A stretch of DNA of 64,000 nucleotides from Hyphomonadaceae bacterium. Lineage in GTDB: Bacteria; Pseudomonadota; Alphaproteobacteria; Caulobacterales; Aquidulcibacteraceae. The stretch lies in contig JAKFWO010000006.1 in the NCBI GenBank assembly GCA_021731815.1, positions 44,131 to 108,130 of the forward strand, read 5' to 3'. A program made the position numbers and the translations under genes. Below the pieces are notes generated by a model. The model ran no database searches and had not been told where the DNA came from. It saw only the letters and a list, made by a program, of their open reading frames with translations. Below are positions 54,669-63,400 of this stretch, in pieces (positions within the stretch are counted from its first letter, which is position 1; the number at the start of each line of letters is the position of its first letter).

Positions 54669-56750
54669 TTACCAGATCTTTACGCGCTTTTCCGGCGGCA
54701 GATACAAATCTTCGCCTTCCTTCACGCCGAAGGCATCGTACCAGACATCGAGATTGCGAACGACACCCCGCACCCGGAACTCGCCGGGGCTATGGGGCCC
54801 GGTCTGCACCTGATTGCGCAACGCGTCCTCGCGCCATTTCGTCCGCCACACCTGTGCCCAGCCAAGGAAAAAGCGCTGATCGCCGGTGAAGCCGTCGATC
54901 ACTTTCGCCTTCTTGCCTTTGAGCGACATCTTATAGGCTTCATAGGCGACGCTCAGGCCGCCATTATCGCCGATATTTTCGCCCAGCCCCAATTTGCCGT
55001 TGAGCGTCAGCATCGGCAGGGCCTCATAGCCGGAATATTGGTCGGCGAGACTGGCGGTCAAAGCCTTGAACGCTTCCTCGTCTTCCTTCTTCCACCAGGA
55101 CCGCAACACGCCCTTTGCATCCGATTTGGCCCCCTGATCGTCGAAGCCATGGCCCATTTCGTGGCCGATCACTCCGCCAATGCCGCCATAATTGACTGCC
55201 GGATCGGCATAGGGGTCAAAAAACGGTGCCTGAAGAATGGCCGAGGGGAAAACGATCTCGTTGAACTGGGGATTGTAATAGGCATTGACCGTTTGCGGGG
55301 TCATCGCCCATTCGTCGCGGTCGGTCTTGTCATTGATGCGCTTGACCGTCCGGTTCCAATTGAACACGCCGGCCCGCTTCTGATTACCATAGGCATCCCC
55401 GGCCACCACATTCAGCGCCGAATAATCCCGCCAGCGATCCGGATAGGCAATTTTCGGACGGAAGGCCTTGAGCTTTTCCAGCGCAACCTTCTTGGTGTCG
55501 GCCGACATCCAGGTCAGTTTGTTGATCCGCGCCGCATAGGCCTTGCGAACATTCTCGACGAGTTCCAGCATCTGGGCCTTGTGCTCGGGCGGGAAATGCC
55601 GCGCGACATAGATTTCGCCGACCGCCTCGCCCAGGGCTCCGCTGAGATTTGCCACACCGCGCTTCCAGCGATCCCGCTGTTCCGGGCGTCCGCCCAGCAA
55701 TTTTCCGTAAAAGGAGAAATTGGCGTCGTCGAACGCCCTGGGCAGAACCGCGGCGCTGTTGGAGATATGATGGAAGCTCAGATAGGATCGCAGCGTATCG
55801 GCCGGGGTCGCCCGGAACAATTTGGCGAGGGCGGCCACCGGTTCGGGCTGGCGGACCACGACTTCAGAGATCCCGGTCAGCCCGCCGGCGGCGAAACTCG
55901 CGGCCCAGGGAAATTCCGGGGCAAGCTTTTCGAGCTCGGCCAAGGTTTTGAGATTATACGTCGCATCGCGGTCGCGATTTTTCACGCGATCCCATTGCAA
56001 TTTGGCAATTTCGGTTTCGAAGGCGAATATCTCGCCCGCCCGCGACGCAGGATCGGCAATGCCGGCCAGTGTCAGGATTTGCGCGATATAGCCGATATAG
56101 CCCGTGCGCAGCTTGACCGAACGCGCATCGTCCTTGAGATAGAGGTCGCGGTCGGGCAGGCCGAGCCCGGACTGGCTGACCGAAAGCACATAGCGGTCCG
56201 GATTCTTGGGGTCGAGGCCGACAAAGCCGCTAACCGGCCCGGTCACCGCCAGTTCGGGCGATCCCATCAGCCTCGCGATGTCCTCATGCGATTTCGCGGC
56301 GGCGATCTGGTCGAGATCGGCCTTGAGTGGCGCAAGGCCCTTGGCTTCGATGCCTGAAAGATCATTGAAGGAATTGTAGAAATCACCGATTTTTTGCGAA
56401 TTGCTGCCCGGCGCGCCACCGGTCCGGGCCAATTCCTCGACGATCGCCCGCACGCGGGCATCCGATTCGTCACGCAGCGAAACAAATGCCCCATAAGAGC
56501 CGAGGTCGGCCGGGATCGGCGTATTTTTGATCCAGTTCCCGGAGGCATAGAGATGGAAATCATCGCCCGGCTTCACCGCGCGGTCCATCCCGGCGAGATC
56601 AAAGCCCCAGTTTCCGATCGTGGCCTGGTTCTTCTTTTTGGCCACGGCCTTTGCTTCGGTCCCGGTAGCGGAAGGTGCCGCGGAAACCGGGAACGCCTGG
56701 ACCCCCATAAGGGCTGCCGCCGCACTGGCGATCAATAATTTTCGGAGCAT
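54669..56750 (-). CDS. M13 family metallopeptidase (neprilysin-like)
   Basis: A 693-residue exported zinc peptidase. A signal peptide (MLRKLLIASAAAALMGVQAF through VSA) precedes the M13 N-terminal domain starting FDLAGMDRAVKPGDDFHLYA. The zinc site is GGVIGHEMGHGFDDQGAK (HExxH) near 540 and GLGENIGDNGGLSVAYEAY with the third ligand Glu. The substrate-binding VNAYYNP segment precedes it and the C-terminal domain ends RVRGVVRNLDVWYDAFGV. Such enzymes degrade small peptides in the periplasm. Start is ATG 56750. The intrinsic terminator follows the stop and separates it from the alpha-2-macroglobulin gene. Confidence 0.94.
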   Translation of the reverse strand: MLRKLLIASAAAALMGVQAFPVSAAPSATGTEAKAVAKKKNQATIGNWGFDLAGMDRAVKPGDDFHLYASGNWIKNTPIPADLGSYGAFVSLRDESDARVRAIVEELARTGGAPGSNSQKIGDFYNSFNDLSGIEAKGLAPLKADLDQIAAAKSHEDIARLMGSPELAVTGPVSGFVGLDPKNPDRYVLSVSQSGLGLPDRDLYLKDDARSVKLRTGYIGYIAQILTLAGIADPASRAGEIFAFETEIAKLQWDRVKNRDRDATYNLKTLAELEKLAPEFPWAASFAAGGLTGISEVVVRQPEPVAALAKLFRATPADTLRSYLSFHHISNSAAVLPRAFDDANFSFYGKLLGGRPEQRDRWKRGVANLSGALGEAVGEIYVARHFPPEHKAQMLELVENVRKAYAARINKLTWMSADTKKVALEKLKAFRPKIAYPDRWRDYSALNVVAGDAYGNQKRAGVFNWNRTVKRINDKTDRDEWAMTPQTVNAYYNPQFNEIVFPSAILQAPFFDPYADPAVNYGGIGGVIGHEMGHGFDDQGAKSDAKGVLRSWWKKEDEEAFKALTASLADQYSGYEALPMLTLNGKLGLGENIGDNGGLSVAYEAYKMSLKGKKAKVIDGFTGDQRFFLGWAQVWRTKWREDALRNQVQTGPHSPGEFRVRGVVRNLDVWYDAFGVKEGEDLYLPPEKRVKIW

Positions 56751-56858
56751 CGTTTCCTCGCTGTTGGTGTTGCTTTTTTCTCTTTGAACGTATTGCCGAC
56801 GATATATCTGCTGCTGGTGCCCGGTGGTCTTCAATCCGCGAAAACCGGCCTTGTCATC

Positions 56859-56908
56859 GTGCCCGGGGTCGTGCCCGGGGATAGTGCCCGGGGATAGTGC
56901 CCGGGGTC
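56859..56908. repeat. Four 12-13-bp tandem units, GTGCCCGGGG core
   Basis: Four units follow each other: GTGCCCGGGGTC (56859-56870), GTGCCCGGGGATA twice (56871-56883, 56884-56896) and GTGCCCGGGGTC (56897-56908), an A-B-B-A pattern. The core CCCGGG is palindromic. The set lies 109 bp ahead of the M13 peptidase start codon. Confidence 0.95.
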
Positions 56909-56929
56909 AGGGGGCGCATCCCGCCGGTG

Positions 56930-56971
56930 AGAGGGATCACCCTTGGAGAGGGATTACCCTGTGGGAGGGAT
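56930..56971. repeat. Imperfect 17-bp tandem repeat, GAGAGGGAT(C/T)ACCCT
   Basis: GAGAGGGATCACCCTTG is followed by GAGAGGGATTACCCTGTG and a third shorter unit GGGAGGGATCA. It lies directly after the GTGCCCGGGG units and is independent of them in sequence. Confidence 0.75.
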
Positions 56972-57150
56972 CATATCGACCCGACATTGCCCTTGCCAGA
57001 CGACCTCAAATCAGGGCCCGGAAATTTCGGCTGACCTGAGGCACAATGCCAACAGAAAACGCCGCCTGATATCGAAATACAATAATAATTTACCAATTTG
57101 CAAGCACTCTTTCAGAAATTGGCATTCACACTTCCCGAAACGCGTGCAAG

Positions 57151-57168
57151 CTGTCATCAACCTGACAC
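57151..57168 (+). promoter_or_regulatory. Pho box (PhoB-binding site)
   Basis: CTGTCAT (57151-57157), CAAC, CTGACAC (57162-57168) form two 7-bp direct repeats 11 bases apart, the PhoB consensus arrangement (CTGTCAT-N4-CTGTCAY) with one or two changes in the second half. It lies 196 bp upstream of phoR, the only gene on the plus strand that it could control at this distance. Confidence 0.8.
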
Positions 57169-57364
57169 GACCCTTGGAATAGGGTGATCTCCAGCACGAA
57201 AACCCCGAAATTTGAGTTCTGTACGGATTATCCCCGATAATTGCCTTGACTGAGGCCCCTCGACCCGCGCATTTCCGGCCGGCCGGGCAGGAAAACACTG
57301 TCCAATTGATTCCGGCGCGGATCCTTCCGACGACACGCATTTCTGACAGTGCTTTGGATGGTTC

Positions 57365-58921
57365 ATGTCGCAATCTGCGATCCTTCAATCCCGACGGCGG
57401 CGCGATCTGTTCTTCGCCGGCACCATCGCCGCCGGCCTGTTGCTTGTACTCGCGGCAACCGGTGCCACGCCGTGGCCGGAAGCCCTGTTCGTCACATTCA
57501 TCCTCGCCGCCACGCTGGTGCTGTATTATCGCGGCGTCGTGGAGGCCGTACCACCGTCCCCTCCTGTCCCTTATCCCCTGCATCCCCCGCATCCCGACGG
57601 GCCGGAAGCGCGCGCGGCCCAGGCGGCGCGCCTCGATCTCGGCCCCGCACTTCCCGACTGGAACGGCGCAAGCGAGCTTGGCGGATTGGCCATGGCCATG
57701 CCCGATCCGTTCCTCGTGGCTTCCATCGCCCGGGAATCGGAGATCATTGCGGTCAATGATGCCGCCCGAGAATTATTTGGCGTTGGCGACAAGGGCCTGA
57801 AATTTTCGACCGTCCTGCGCCGTCCCGAATTGCTCGATGCCATGCGCAAGGCCGTCGAGACCGGCGCACCGCAAATGGCCGAGCTCCATTTTCTGGGCGC
57901 GGTCGAGCGCTTTCTGCTCGCCCATATTGCCGGCTTCCGCTGGCGCGGGCGCGAGCTTCTGGCGATCGTCGTGCATGACGAGACGCTGGCACGAAAAACC
58001 GAGCAGATGCGCGGCGATTTCGTCGCCAATGCCAGTCACGAACTGAAAACGCCGCTCGCGGCACTTTCGGGCTTCATCCAGACCCTGCGCGGCCATGCCA
58101 GGGAAGATCCCGTGGCCCGCGACCGTTTTCTCGCCATCATGGAAAGCCAGGCCGAGCGGATGAGCCGGCTGATCGCCGATCTGCTGTCCCTGTCGAGGAT
58201 CGAGCTCAACGAACATGTTCCGCCCCGGGGAATCGGTGACCTGATCCCCGCAACGCGCGAGGCGATTGACACCGTCGAACCCATCGCCCTGAACCGGCGG
58301 GTACGGATCGAGACAGAATTTCATGATTCCTCGGCCCTGATCCGCGCCATTCCTGACGAGCTGGTGCAGATCGTCCAGAATCTGGTCGACAATGCCATCA
58401 AATATTCGCCCGATCCGGGGGTGGTGAAGGTGAGCCTGAAATGCTTCCCCGATCGGGAGGAAGCCCTTGCCTGGGCGTTCCGGAGCTGGCCGGATGCCTC
58501 GCAGATCACCATTGCGGCTCCCCTGCCCGCCCCCGGCGGACGGCCTGCACCCAATTACGTTGCCTTGCGGGTGGAAGATCACGGCCCCGGGATTTCCCGC
58601 GAACATCTGGCACGCTTGTCGGAGCGCTTTTACCGCGTGCCGCCGGACGAGATCTGGGCCGAGCGACCCGATCCCGCAATCAGCGAGGCCGAGCGCGTGT
58701 TGCGACGCGGAACGGGGCTTGGCCTCGCCATCGTCAAACATATTGTCAAGCGGTACAAAGGCGGACTTGGAGCCGAGAGCCGGCGCGGCAAGGGCAGCGC
58801 TTTCGGCGTATGTTTTCCATTGGCCGATTCCCACGGCGAACCTCTGCCCGGAACCAGTATCAGCCCGTTTGAATATGACGACGCCCCGCCCCCGATGCGG
58901 GGCGGCATGCCGAAGCCCTGA
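57365..58921 (+). CDS. phoR: Phosphate-regulon sensor histidine kinase PhoR
   Basis: A 518-residue sensor kinase of the PhoR type. Two membrane helices (about 14-33 and 38-57) with almost no periplasmic loop, a Pro-rich linker, a PAS-like domain (about 108-205), then HisKA with phospho-acceptor His225 in FVANASHELKTPLAALSGFI and an ATPase domain (IVQNLVDNAIKYS near 345, VEDHGPGIS, GTGLGLAIVKHIV). An insertion of about 40 residues (FRSWPDASQITIAAPLPAPG) separates the N box from the G1 box. The partner PhoB and the pst genes are not adjacent. A Pho box stands 196 bp upstream. Confidence 0.92.
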   Translation: MSQSAILQSRRRRDLFFAGTIAAGLLLVLAATGATPWPEALFVTFILAATLVLYYRGVVEAVPPSPPVPYPLHPPHPDGPEARAAQAARLDLGPALPDWNGASELGGLAMAMPDPFLVASIARESEIIAVNDAARELFGVGDKGLKFSTVLRRPELLDAMRKAVETGAPQMAELHFLGAVERFLLAHIAGFRWRGRELLAIVVHDETLARKTEQMRGDFVANASHELKTPLAALSGFIQTLRGHAREDPVARDRFLAIMESQAERMSRLIADLLSLSRIELNEHVPPRGIGDLIPATREAIDTVEPIALNRRVRIETEFHDSSALIRAIPDELVQIVQNLVDNAIKYSPDPGVVKVSLKCFPDREEALAWAFRSWPDASQITIAAPLPAPGGRPAPNYVALRVEDHGPGISREHLARLSERFYRVPPDEIWAERPDPAISEAERVLRRGTGLGLAIVKHIVKRYKGGLGAESRRGKGSAFGVCFPLADSHGEPLPGTSISPFEYDDAPPPMRGGMPKP

Positions 58922-58933
58922 TTTCCGGCGTAT

Positions 58934-59659
58934 CTATTCGGAGGCCGCCGCCAGCGCCTCGACCGGATCGACCGAGCCGTCATAGAGCGCGCGCCCCATG
59001 ATCATGCCTGCGATCCGGGGGCCGGGCGCGTGAACGGCCTCGCGGATGTCCTCCACCCCGCGAAACCCGCCCGAGGCGATGACCGGGATGGTCACCACGC
59101 CCGCCACAGCCTGCGTCAGTGCCAGATTGATTCCTGCCTTGATTCCATCGCGATCGATATCGGTGACGATGAGGGCCGCCGCTCCTTCATCCTCCTGGCG
59201 CCGGGCCAGATCCAGCGCCGAAATATCGGTGGCCTCCGTCCAGCCCTCCACCGCCACCCTTCCGCCACGCGCATCGATGCCAATGACAATTTGCCCGGGA
59301 AATGCTTTTGCGGCCACCCGAACGAAATCGGGGTTGCGGACGGCGGCCGTTCCGATGATCACCCGCCGCGCCCCGCGCGACAGCCAATATTCCACCGCCG
59401 CCATGTCCCGCACTCCGCCGCCGACCTGAACCGGCGCATGCGTTGCCGCGATGATCGCCTCGATCGCCGCAGAATTGCGTCGCTCGCCCGCAATGGCTCC
59501 GTCCAGATCGACCACATGCAGCCAGCGATAGCCGGAATCGACAAAGGCGCGCGCCTGGCCGGCCGGGTCGGCGTTGAACGCGATCGATGAATCCATCCGG
59601 CCCTGAATGAGACGCACGCATTGGCCGCCCTTGAGGTCGATGGCAGGATAGAGGATCAT
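58934..59659 (-). CDS. hisA: Phosphoribosylformimino-AICAR ribotide isomerase
   Basis: A 241-residue beta-barrel enzyme, fourth from the start of histidine synthesis, that isomerises ProFAR to PRFAR. ILYPAIDLKGGQCVRL at 2-17 and VDLDGAIAGE carry the first catalytic Asp and phosphate site; VQVGGGVRD, RVIIGTAAVRNP, IVTDIDRDGI with the second Asp and IASGGFRGVEDI follow. ATG 59659 overlaps the hisH stop (59656). hisF, whose product partners HisH, normally comes next; here hisA is followed by phoR on the opposite strand. Confidence 0.96.
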   Translation of the reverse strand: MILYPAIDLKGGQCVRLIQGRMDSSIAFNADPAGQARAFVDSGYRWLHVVDLDGAIAGERRNSAAIEAIIAATHAPVQVGGGVRDMAAVEYWLSRGARRVIIGTAAVRNPDFVRVAAKAFPGQIVIGIDARGGRVAVEGWTEATDISALDLARRQEDEGAAALIVTDIDRDGIKAGINLALTQAVAGVVTIPVIASGGFRGVEDIREAVHAPGPRIAGMIMGRALYDGSVDPVEALAAASE

Positions 59660-60324
59660 GAAGGCCGCCAGTCCAGAAAGCGCGCCAGCAGGCCAAGCCC
59701 CGCATCCTGGCTCTTTTCGGGATGGAATTGTACGCCTGCGAGATTGCCCTTGACCAAAGCGGCAGGAAATTCCTCCCCATGCATGGCCATTCCGGCAATG
59801 ACATCGGAATCCCCGGGAAAAAAGGCATAGGAATTGGCGAAATAGAAGAACGGCGAAGCGGCTCCGGTCGCAGGTGACGAAAACAGAAAATGCTCGCGCT
59901 TGCGAATATCGACCTGAACCCAGCCCATCAAGGGAAGTTTGAGCCGACCGTGAGCCTCCGAACCGGATTCCAGCCTGCGGGTCACACCGCCGACCCAACC
60001 TAATCCGGCATATTCGCCAAATTCCAGCCCGCGATCGGCCAGCAATTGGTGACCGACGCAAATCCCCAGAAACGGCCGCGCACGGGTGAGAACCGTTTCG
60101 TGCAGCGCGTCCACCATGCCGTCAATGGCATAGAGCCCCGCCCGGCAATCGGCAAAGGCCCCCTGGCCGGGCAGGACCACCCGGTCGCAGCGGCGCACGA
60201 AATCGGGATCGCTGGTCACGCGGATTTCGCGGCGCCGGTTGGCCCGCGCGGCAGATTCCAGCAATGCGCGCTCCACCGAGCGCAGATTGCCCGAACCGTA
60301 ATCGATGACCGCAACCGTCTGCAT
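59656..60324 (-). CDS. hisH: Imidazole glycerol phosphate synthase glutaminase subunit
   Basis: A 222-residue class I glutamine amidotransferase that supplies ammonia to HisF. VIDYGSGNLRSVERAL near the N-terminus and VVLPGQGAFADC precede the nucleophile in FLGICVGHQLL (Cys near 89) and the catalytic His/Glu in VQFHPEKSQ near 196-204. The middle NSYAF strand is typical. The nucleophile neighbourhood reads CVGHQ rather than the common CLGMQ, a tolerated change. It lies 3 bp after hisB and overlaps hisA, so the three are one unit. Confidence 0.95.
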   Translation of the reverse strand: MQTVAVIDYGSGNLRSVERALLESAARANRRREIRVTSDPDFVRRCDRVVLPGQGAFADCRAGLYAIDGMVDALHETVLTRARPFLGICVGHQLLADRGLEFGEYAGLGWVGGVTRRLESGSEAHGRLKLPLMGWVQVDIRKREHFLFSSPATGAASPFFYFANSYAFFPGDSDVIAGMAMHGEEFPAALVKGNLAGVQFHPEKSQDAGLGLLARFLDWRPS

Positions 60325-60327
60325 GGA

Positions 60328-60987
60328 TTACAGCACGCCCTTGGTCGATACCGCCCCTGTCAGCCGGTCCTCACGCTCCACCGCCATGCGCAAGGCGCGC
60401 GCCAGCGCCTTGAAGCAGGATTCCACGATGTGATGCGTGTTTTCGCCATAAAGTGTCTCGACATGCACGCAGCCACCCGAATTCATGGCGAAGGCGTGGA
60501 ACCATTCCTTGAACAATTCGGTATCCATTTCGCCGAGTTTCGGCCGCTCGAGCCGCACTTTCCAGATGAGATAAGGCCGGTTGCACAGATCGACCGCCGC
60601 ACGCGACAGGGTCTCGTCCATCGGCACATAAAAATGCCCGAAGCGGCGAATTCCGGCAAAGGCTCCGGCCTCCCCGGTCAGGGCCGCCCGGAACGCCGAA
60701 CCGAGCGCAATGCCGCTGTCCTCGACCGTGTGATGCATGTCGACATGAAGATCGCCCTTCACTTCGAGATCGAGATCGAAAGCCCCATGTCTGGAAAAAC
60801 TTTCCAGCATGTGATCGAGAAAGCCGATACCGGTTGAAATCCGCGATTTGCCGCTGCCATCGAGATCGAGACGCAGCGCGATTTCGGTCTCCTTCGTTGC
60901 GCGCGAAATTTCAGCGCGGCGGGCAGCAGCGCCCGTGATTGGCGCAGCCACGCGGCCAATGGTGGAGCCAGGTTTTGGAGATGTCAT
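60328..60987 (-). CDS. hisB: Imidazoleglycerol-phosphate dehydratase
   Basis: A 219-residue single-function dehydratase of histidine synthesis. The manganese-binding motifs [20 protein letters not shown] and [14 protein letters not shown] near 65-100 and the second set [36 protein letters not shown] near 165-195 are all intact. ATG 60987 has AAGGAA nine bases ahead. An N-terminal extension of about 25 residues precedes the usual [13 protein letters not shown] start. First gene of the hisB-hisH-hisA unit. Confidence 0.95.
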   Translation of the reverse strand: MTSPKPGSTIGRVAAPITGAAARRAEISRATKETEIALRLDLDGSGKSRISTGIGFLDHMLESFSRHGAFDLDLEVKGDLHVDMHHTVEDSGIALGSAFRAALTGEAGAFAGIRRFGHFYVPMDETLSRAAVDLCNRPYLIWKVRLERPKLGEMDTELFKEWFHAFAMNSGGCVHVETLYGENTHHIVESCFKALARALRMAVEREDRLTGAVSTKGVL

Positions 60988-61201
60988 CACATTTTCCTTG
61001 CAGTTTGGCCTGTATTGGCGCTCTGACAGGCTGACGGCAAGGGATGAAGCCCGGTTTTGGCAGGAAATCGCCTGCAAATGTCCCATCTGCGCAGATGGAC
61101 CCTGTCGCCCCGGCGGCCTAAGCTCATTCGCATTCTCTCGGCAAGCCCCGGTCATCCCCCGGTGTGCCCGCCAGCGCCGTTGCTTTCCAGTCGAGTTTCC
61201 C

Positions 61202-62197
61202 ATGCCCGTGAAGAAGCCCAAAGTCATCGTGACCCGTAAACTCCCGGACCCGGTCGAGACCCGGATGCGGGAATTGTTCGATGCCGAACTCAATCACGAT
61301 GACACGGCAATGTCGGCCGAGGCGCTCGTCAATGCCATGAACCGGGCCGAGGTGCTGGTGCCCACGGTCACCGACCGGATCGACGGACGGATGTTGTCGC
61401 GCGCCGGGCCCGATCTCAAACTGATCGCCCAGTTTGGCGCGGGTATCGACAATATCGATGTCGCAACCGCCATCCAGCGCAGTATCACGGTCACCAATAC
61501 GCCCGGCGTGCTGACCGAGGACACTGCCGACATGACCATGGCGCTGATGCTGGCCGCACCGCGCCGGCTGATCGAGGGGGTCAATGTATTGCGCGAGGGC
61601 GAATGGCCGGGATGGTCGCCGACCTATATGCTGGGGCGCCGGATCTGGGGAAAGCGGCTCGGCATTATCGGCATGGGCCGCATCGGCCAGGCGGTGGCGC
61701 GCCGGGCGAAAGCGTTCGGAATGTCCATTCATTACCACAATCGCAAGCCGGTGGCCGCCCCTGTCGAGGAAGAACTCGAGGCTACCTTTTGGGAGAGCCT
61801 CGACCAGATGCTGTCGCGCATGGACATCGTCTCGGTGAATTGCCCCCATACGCCGGCGACCTATCATCTGCTCTCGGCGCGACGTCTCAAACTGATGAAA
61901 CCCAGCGCCTTTGTCGTGAACACGGCGCGCGGCGAAATCATCGACGAGGCCGCGCTCGCGCGCATGATCGAGGCCGGTGACCTGGCGGGGGCCGGGCTCG
62001 ACGTGTTCGAACACGAACCGACGATCAATCCGAAGCTCCTGAAACTCGCCCGATCGGGAAAGGTCGCGCTGGCTCCGCATATGGGCTCGGCGACCATTGA
62101 GGGGCGGACCAATATGGGCGAGAAAGTCATCATCAATATCAAGACCTGGGCCGATGGCCACCGCCCGCCCGACCGGGTCTTGCCGGCCATGCTGTAG
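61202..62197 (+). CDS. D-isomer-specific 2-hydroxyacid dehydrogenase (glyoxylate/hydroxypyruvate reductase-like)
   Basis: A 331-residue NAD(P)-dependent oxidoreductase. [16 protein letters not shown] at the start resembles glyoxylate reductases; [15 protein letters not shown], the Rossmann motif [20 protein letters not shown] near 155-175, [14 protein letters not shown] and DVFEHEP with PHMGSAT follow, supplying Arg, Glu and His of the active site. The product is probably glyoxylate/hydroxypyruvate reductase, but 2-keto-D-gluconate reductase cannot be excluded. ATG 61202 fits the family; the open frame before it is not coding. Confidence 0.88.
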   Translation: MPVKKPKVIVTRKLPDPVETRMRELFDAELNHDDTAMSAEALVNAMNRAEVLVPTVTDRIDGRMLSRAGPDLKLIAQFGAGIDNIDVATAIQRSITVTNTPGVLTEDTADMTMALMLAAPRRLIEGVNVLREGEWPGWSPTYMLGRRIWGKRLGIIGMGRIGQAVARRAKAFGMSIHYHNRKPVAAPVEEELEATFWESLDQMLSRMDIVSVNCPHTPATYHLLSARRLKLMKPSAFVVNTARGEIIDEAALARMIEAGDLAGAGLDVFEHEPTINPKLLKLARSGKVALAPHMGSATIEGRTNMGEKVIINIKTWADGHRPPDRVLPAML

Positions 62198-62285
62198 GGG
62201 CGCGGCTTTCGCGTGCCCGCCGAATGGGCTATAAGGGACGTGAAACCCGGAACCCCGGGGGGCCGGATCACGCAGGAGACGGGGA

Positions 62286-62777
62286 TTGGGCAATTTTTTT
62301 CGCGACCCTCGGCAGCCGGCCATTGCGCTGGCATTGCTTGGCCTGTCCGGCCTTGCGGGGGTTCAGGCGCTGGCGCGCCAGACTTCTCCAATTCAGACTT
62401 CTCCAATTCAGACCTTACCGATCCCTCCCGTGGCCGAAGGGCCGGTCATGACTGCCGAAGAGGTCAAGGCCGAGCTGTTTGGCGTGGAAGTGGTGGGCGA
62501 TGACGATGGTCGCCCATGGCGTGAATGCATCGCACCCGAAGGTAAATCCGTTCTCTACAAGGACAAGATGGTCTATCACGGCACGGTTTATGTTTCGGCG
62601 GCCGGCTATCAGTGCTTTTTGTATGACGAACAGCCGGGCGCGCGCTGGTGCTGGCGCATGATCCGTAACGGTACGGATCAGTACATCAATGAATTGCCCC
62701 GGAGCGGATCACGCCAGACCATGCGTATTGTCAGAAAAAAGGTGAAGGAATGTTCGGGCGAAGCACTGATCGGATGA
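62286..62777 (+). CDS. Small secreted protein, first of a tandem paralogous pair
   Basis: A 163-residue exported protein of unknown family. A TTG start at 62286 is used because AGGAG stands seven bases ahead and the signal-like segment LALLGLSGLAGVQALA follows. A short Gln-Thr-Ser-Pro-Ile repeat (about 32-43) comes from a 15-bp duplication. The mature part has MTAEEVKAELFGVEVVG and four cysteines (81, 110, 122, 156) in WREC, YQCF, WCWR and KECS contexts, spaced as in its neighbour, so two disulfides are likely. Its stop overlaps the start of the second gene (ATGA), coupling the two. Confidence 0.8.
   Translation: MGNFFRDPRQPAIALALLGLSGLAGVQALARQTSPIQTSPIQTLPIPPVAEGPVMTAEEVKAELFGVEVVGDDDGRPWRECIAPEGKSVLYKDKMVYHGTVYVSAAGYQCFLYDEQPGARWCWRMIRNGTDQYINELPRSGSRQTMRIVRKKVKECSGEALIG
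62379..62408. repeat. 15-bp tandem duplication inside the first secreted-protein gene
   Basis: CAGACTTCTCCAATT occurs twice (62379-62393 and 62394-62408), perfectly, and a degenerate third copy follows. It adds Gln-Thr-Ser-Pro-Ile units just behind the signal peptide without changing frame. Confidence 0.95.
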
Positions 62778-63229
62778 AAATTCGGGCGCGCCGGGTCATG
62801 GCATTGGTAATGTTCGGTGTGACCGGATTCACTCTCGGCGCGGTGCCGACCGGTGCCCAGGAAGTTACCGGCGGGTCGTTTCTGAGTGCAAGTGAGTTGC
62901 GAAGGGAATTGTTTGGCGTCGAGCTTTCCGGGCTGGTCCGCGGCACGGAACTACGCTGGCGGGAATGCGTGGATCCTCGCGGCACGACGCGCTACAGTTT
63001 TGAGGGTGACATTCGCAATGGGCGGCTCGAAATCCGCGGTACGGATCAGGCCTGTTTTGCGTATGAGGATACCGGTTTTCGCAACTGGGCCTGTTGGCGG
63101 GCGCGCCGCGACGGGGAAAATATCGAGTTCCAGACCAGTGACCATCAGCCGGGCGGAATTCTGTTTCTCGCAACGAGAATTCGACGCAATGTCAAAACCT
63201 GCGCCCCCGAGGACGCGCCGATTGGCTAG
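62774..63229 (+). CDS. Small secreted protein, second of a tandem paralogous pair
   Basis: A 151-residue exported protein homologous to the gene before it. The signal peptide runs to about PTGAQE (residue 30). The mature protein repeats the pattern: ASELRRELFGVELSG near 39-53, WREC (Cys65), QACF (Cys94), WACWR (Cys107) and KTCAP (Cys143). The four cysteines and the ELFGVE motif are shared with the first gene, which marks a duplication. The fold may be a small beta-barrel of the kind seen in DUF995-like proteins, but that is a guess. The TAG stop (63227-63229) lies in the terminal CTAG of the 113-bp repeat. Confidence 0.82.
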   Translation: MKIRARRVMALVMFGVTGFTLGAVPTGAQEVTGGSFLSASELRRELFGVELSGLVRGTELRWRECVDPRGTTRYSFEGDIRNGRLEIRGTDQACFAYEDTGFRNWACWRARRDGENIEFQTSDHQPGGILFLATRIRRNVKTCAPEDAPIG

Positions 63230-63338
63230 AGTATTTTCAAGGAAATCCGAGCCGGATGTCTGAAATGAAAATGCTCGGAAACAATAATTCAGAGGGCGTT
63301 CGGACGAAAACCGGACTCCATTTTTTCTGAACGCGCTC
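63226..63338 (+). repeat. 113-bp two-hairpin repeat, copy 2 (after the secreted-protein pair)
   Basis: On the plus strand the element begins CTAGAGTATTTTCAAGGAAA and ends CTGAACGCGCTC. The first hairpin pairs AGTATTTTCA with TGAAAATGCT; the second pairs the GAACGCGCTC end with GAGGGCGTTC. Its first bases include the stop codon TAG (63227-63229). The orientation to the gene in front is the same as in copy 1 (46139-46251), of which it is an ungapped relative with about 18 mismatches. Confidence 0.9.
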
Positions 63339-63400
63339 TGGGCGCCGAAAACCACAGCGCAGTCGATCTCGATCTGCGCCTTTAAAGTCATATTCTCGAA

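Larger units (their letters stand above)
56751..57364. other. 614-bp divergent intergenic region with tandem repeats and a Pho box
   Basis: It separates the M13 peptidase gene (minus) from phoR (plus) and contains two sets of short tandem repeats (56859-56908 and 56930-56971) and a PhoB-type box at 57151-57168. No convincing small gene was found in the 196 bp between the box and the phoR start. Confidence 0.6.
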
